In this document: positions 5,783-8,468 of the stretch, piece by piece | How the letters are laid out: every line of letters begins with the position of its first letter | How positions within the stretch are numbered: the stretch's first letter is position 1 | Assembly: GCA_020051025.1 (NCBI GenBank) | Contig: JAGVJS010000014.1 | Coordinates: forward strand, 1 to 8,468 | Length of the DNA: 8,468 nucleotides | DNA from: Sphingobium sp. | Lineage (GTDB): Bacteria; Pseudomonadota; Alphaproteobacteria; Sphingomonadales; Sphingomonadaceae | Direction of reading: 5' to 3' | Notes under the pieces: model-generated | Database searches by the model: none | What the model was told of the DNA's origin: nothing | Seen by the model: the letters and a program-made list of their open reading frames with translations, nothing else | Position numbers and translations under genes: made by a program

Positions 5783-8468
5783 ATGACCAAGACGCTCCCC
5801 CTGATCGCGCTGCTGCTGGCGTCCGTGCCTGCGCTGATGCCCGCCGCCTTTGCCGAGGCTCCGCCCGTAAAGAAGGTCTTCCCGCCTATCGCGAAGACGG
5901 CCTACAAGACGCCGACCTTCGATCTCGCCCTGCGCACCGACACGCAGACACTGGCGCACCTGTCTCCCACCGGCGATGCCGCGTTCGACTTCGTCCCCGC
6001 CGGGCGCGAGGCGGAACGGGCTGGCGACGGCTATGTCCATATCGGCGACCTCCATCTCCGGCTGAAGAGCGGCGATGGCGCGTGGCAGGATTATGCCTCC
6101 GCCCATGCCCGCAAACCGATCGTGAAGCTGGTCGCGCGCGGCGATGTGCTCGCCGCCGCCGATATTACCGCGTCGATGGGCGCGGGCATCCCGCTGCGCG
6201 TCGAACGGCAATGGGTCAATGACAATGGCGTCCTCGCCCTGCGCTTCACTTTGGTCAACGCCAGCAATGCCCCCGTCGAGATCGGCGCGCTCGGCATGCC
6301 GATGGTGTTCGACAACATCATCCTCGACCGTGATCTGGATCAGGCGCATGCGCAGGCCAGCTTCGTCGATCCCTATATCGGCCGCGACGCCGGCTATTTG
6401 CAGGTGACGCGCCTCAATGGACAGGGTCCGGCGCTGCTGGTGCTGCCCGAAAAGAACACCCCGCTCGAAGCCTATCGCCCGGTCCTCGAAGCGCGCGCCG
6501 CGCCCAAGGATGATATCTTCACCGACCGCAGCCCGCGCACGCAGGTATCCGAAGGCTTTTACGACTGGACCGTGGCCAGCAAGGGCTTTGTCGACAAGGA
6601 ATGGGCCAAGGCCGGCCCGCAATGGAATGAGGCGACCAGCATCACGCTGGCGCCGGGCCAGAGCCGCACCATCGGCCTGCGCTTCGTCACATCGCCCAGT
6701 ATCCGCGCGATCGAGAACACGCTGGTCGCCAACAGGCGCCCGGTCGCGGTCGGCATCCCCGGCTATGTTCTGCCCACCGATCAGTCGGCCAGCCTGTTCC
6801 TGAAATCGCCCAGCCCGGTCGCGAAGATTGAGAGCTTCCCCGCCGGTGCCCTCACCGCCACACCGGTCGACAGCAGCGCCGGTTCGGCGCGCTATGATGT
6901 GAAGGCATCAGGCTGGGGTCAGGCGCGCCTGACCATCACCTATGCCGACGGGCAGGCCCAGACCGTCAGCTATTATATCACCAAGCCGCTGGAGCAGGTG
7001 ATGGCCGATATCGGCCATTTCACCACGACGAAGCAGTGGTTTGAAGGCAAGGACGATCCCTTCCATCGCTCGCCCGCCATCCTCTCCTACGACCGGGAAG
7101 ACAATAAGATCCTGACGCAGGACGGCCGGGTCTGGGTCGCCGGCATGAGCGACGAAGGCGGCGCAGGCAGCTGGGTCGCGGCCATGATGAAGCAGCTCGA
7201 CAATCCGAACCCGGAGGAAGTCGCGAAGCTGGAGCGCATGGTCAACGAAACCGTGCTGGGCCATCTTCAGGTCGCGGAAGGCCCGCAGGCCGGCGCGGTC
7301 AAGAAGAGCCTCTTCTATTACGACCCCAAGGAGTTCCCGGACTATTATGATCCGGCGATCAACTGGAAGAACTGGACCGCCTGGTCGAAGAAGGATTCGA
7401 ACGATCTTGGTCGCTCCTACAATTACCCCCATGTCGCGATCGGCCATTGGGTGCTGTACCGCCTCGCCCGTGACAGTCAGGGTCTGGTGAAGCAGCATGA
7501 CTGGCGCTTCTATCTCGACCGGGCCTATCGCACTTCGGTCGCGATGATGCGCGACGCGCCTTATTATGCCCAGTTCGGCCAGATGGAAGGCGACGTCTTC
7601 CTCGACATCCTCAAGGATCTGAAGCGCGAAGGCCTGACTGCCGAAGCGACCGAGATGGAGAAGCTGATGAAGAGCCGCGCCGATCACTGGCGCACGCTCA
7701 AATATCCCTTCGGCAGCGAAATGGCGTGGGACTCCACCGGTCAGCCCGAAGTCTATGCCTGGATGCGCTATTTCGGTTATCAGCCGCAGGCCGATATAAC
7801 CAAGGAGGTGATCCTTGGCTATGACCCGACTATCCCCAGCTGGGGCTATAATGGCAATGCCCGCCGCTATTGGGACTTCCTCTATGGCGGCAAGGTGTCG
7901 CGCATCGAGCGGCAGATTCATCATTATGGGTCTGCGCTCAACGCCGTGCCGCTGTTTGACGCCTATCGCCAGAACCCGGACGACCTGCATCTGCTGCGCG
8001 TCGCCTATGGCGGCATGATGGGCGGCATCACCAATATCGACCAGCAGGGCTTCGGGTCCGCCGCCTTCCACAGCTGGCCCGACATGATGCAATGGGACGT
8101 GCTGACCGGCGATTATGGCATGGGCTTCTATGGCCATGCGATCGCGTCGGCCACCTATGCGGTCAAGGACAAGGATCTGGGCTGGCTCGGCTTCGGCGGC
8201 AAGGTCATGGAGGATGCGGGCAAGGTCCATATCGTGCCGCAGGATGGCGCCCGTCGCCGCCTGTTCATCGCGCCCGCAGGCCTCTGGATCACGCTGGAAG
8301 CCGGCCGCATCGCCAGTGCCGATTATGATGGCGCAACGGGCCACGTCATCCTGACGCTCGATCCCGCCGACGCTGCGACGGCCAAGGCCCGCCTGCTGTT
8401 CGAAACGACGACGAAGGACGGCAAGCCCTATGCGATCGACGGCGGCACGGCGGACCGGGGCGGCTATG
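5783..8468 (+). CDS. Secreted DUF5695-family protein, putative carbohydrate-active enzyme (3' end outside window)
   Basis: An open frame of 895 codons runs off the right edge. Residues 1-24 are a Sec signal peptide (MTKTLPLIALLLAS..., cleaved after PAAFA). I recognise the remainder as the uncharacterised DUF5695 family, from memory of the family rather than a search. Residues ~30-390 look like beta-sandwich (THLSPTGDAAFDF-like opening, HIGDLHLRLK). Residues ~400-800 are helix-rich with aromatic and acidic motifs typical of (alpha/alpha)-toroid glycosidases or lyases: GRSYNYPHV (543-551), QMEGDVF (601-607), GSEMAWDSTGQPEVY (644-658), SWGYNGNARRYWDF (686-699). Beta-strand sequence resumes at the C-terminus (~805 on). 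Glu646, Asp650, Glu656, Glu602 and Asp604 are conspicuous catalytic candidates, without proof. It sits 11 nt after the peptidase stop with its own Shine-Dalgarno, so the two are surely co-transcribed. The frame shows no internal break. Function is inferred from fold style and neighbours only. Confidence 0.82.
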   Translation, partial: MTKTLPLIALLLASVPALMPAAFAEAPPVKKVFPPIAKTAYKTPTFDLALRTDTQTLAHLSPTGDAAFDFVPAGREAERAGDGYVHIGDLHLRLKSGDGAWQDYASAHARKPIVKLVARGDVLAAADITASMGAGIPLRVERQWVNDNGVLALRFTLVNASNAPVEIGALGMPMVFDNIILDRDLDQAHAQASFVDPYIGRDAGYLQVTRLNGQGPALLVLPEKNTPLEAYRPVLEARAAPKDDIFTDRSPRTQVSEGFYDWTVASKGFVDKEWAKAGPQWNEATSITLAPGQSRTIGLRFVTSPSIRAIENTLVANRRPVAVGIPGYVLPTDQSASLFLKSPSPVAKIESFPAGALTATPVDSSAGSARYDVKASGWGQARLTITYADGQAQTVSYYITKPLEQVMADIGHFTTTKQWFEGKDDPFHRSPAILSYDREDNKILTQDGRVWVAGMSDEGGAGSWVAAMMKQLDNPNPEEVAKLERMVNETVLGHLQVAEGPQAGAVKKSLFYYDPKEFPDYYDPAINWKNWTAWSKKDSNDLGRSYNYPHVAIGHWVLYRLARDSQGLVKQHDWRFYLDRAYRTSVAMMRDAPYYAQFGQMEGDVFLDILKDLKREGLTAEATEMEKLMKSRADHWRTLKYPFGSEMAWDSTGQPEVYAWMRYFGYQPQADITKEVILGYDPTIPSWGYNGNARRYWDFLYGGKVSRIERQIHHYGSALNAVPLFDAYRQNPDDLHLLRVAYGGMMGGITNIDQQGFGSAAFHSWPDMMQWDVLTGDYGMGFYGHAIASATYAVKDKDLGWLGFGGKVMEDAGKVHIVPQDGARRRLFIAPAGLWITLEAGRIASADYDGATGHVILTLDPADAATAKARLLFETTTKDGKPYAIDGGTADRGGY

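Noticed and set aside
5690..6622. 310-codon minus-strand frame across the peptidase-DUF5695 junction
   Set aside because: It runs antisense to two well-supported genes and their ribosome binding site, with no motif of its own.
6908..8344. 478-codon open frame on the minus strand opposite the DUF5695 gene
   Set aside because: Composition is low-complexity (HHA, IGD, RRD) with no domain or signal. The plus-strand frame is continuous through the same region with coherent motifs.

Overview
The window is GC-rich, densely coding DNA. It looks like an alphaproteobacterium, most likely a sphingomonad (Sphingobium/Sphingomonas/Novosphingobium type). That is inferred from high GC combined with frequent TAT, CAT and GAT codons, many secreted enzymes and the protein families present; there is no rRNA or other taxonomic marker to confirm it. 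No tRNA, rRNA, CRISPR array, insertion sequence or phage gene was seen.

Layout: two divergent transcription units meet in an intergenic region at 3263-3413. The leftward unit starts with a FadR-type GntR regulator (2522-3262). After an 80-nt gap it continues with a secreted GH127/GH146-type beta-L-arabinofuranosidase (72-2441). Overlapping that stop codon (ATGA) is the first 25 codons of a gene that runs off the left edge and resembles the N-terminus of the malate/lactate dehydrogenase-2 (Ldh_2) family. The gap before the arabinofuranosidase holds a perfect TTGACA -35 box, a candidate -10 and a perfect 19-bp palindrome covering that -10, so the regulator probably represses this promoter.

The rightward unit starts with a secreted S9-family prolyl-peptidase of DPP IV type (3414-5771) with an intact Ser-Asp-His triad. 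Twelve nucleotides later comes a large secreted protein (5783 to past the right edge) that I recognise as the uncharacterised DUF5695 family. It has the look of a beta-sandwich plus alpha-helical-toroid carbohydrate-active enzyme. One arm of the palindrome, TATCGTATA, recurs in the divergent region and overlaps a TATAAT hexamer, suggesting that the same regulator governs both units.

Working hypothesis: this is a small regulated locus for taking apart an arabinose-decorated substrate outside the cytoplasm. The pairing of a beta-L-arabinofuranosidase family (whose founder removes arabinose from hydroxyproline-linked chains) with a prolyl-peptidase and an unknown glycosidase-like protein raises the possibility of plant hydroxyproline-rich glycoproteins (extensin-like) as substrate. 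That is inference, not something the sequence proves.
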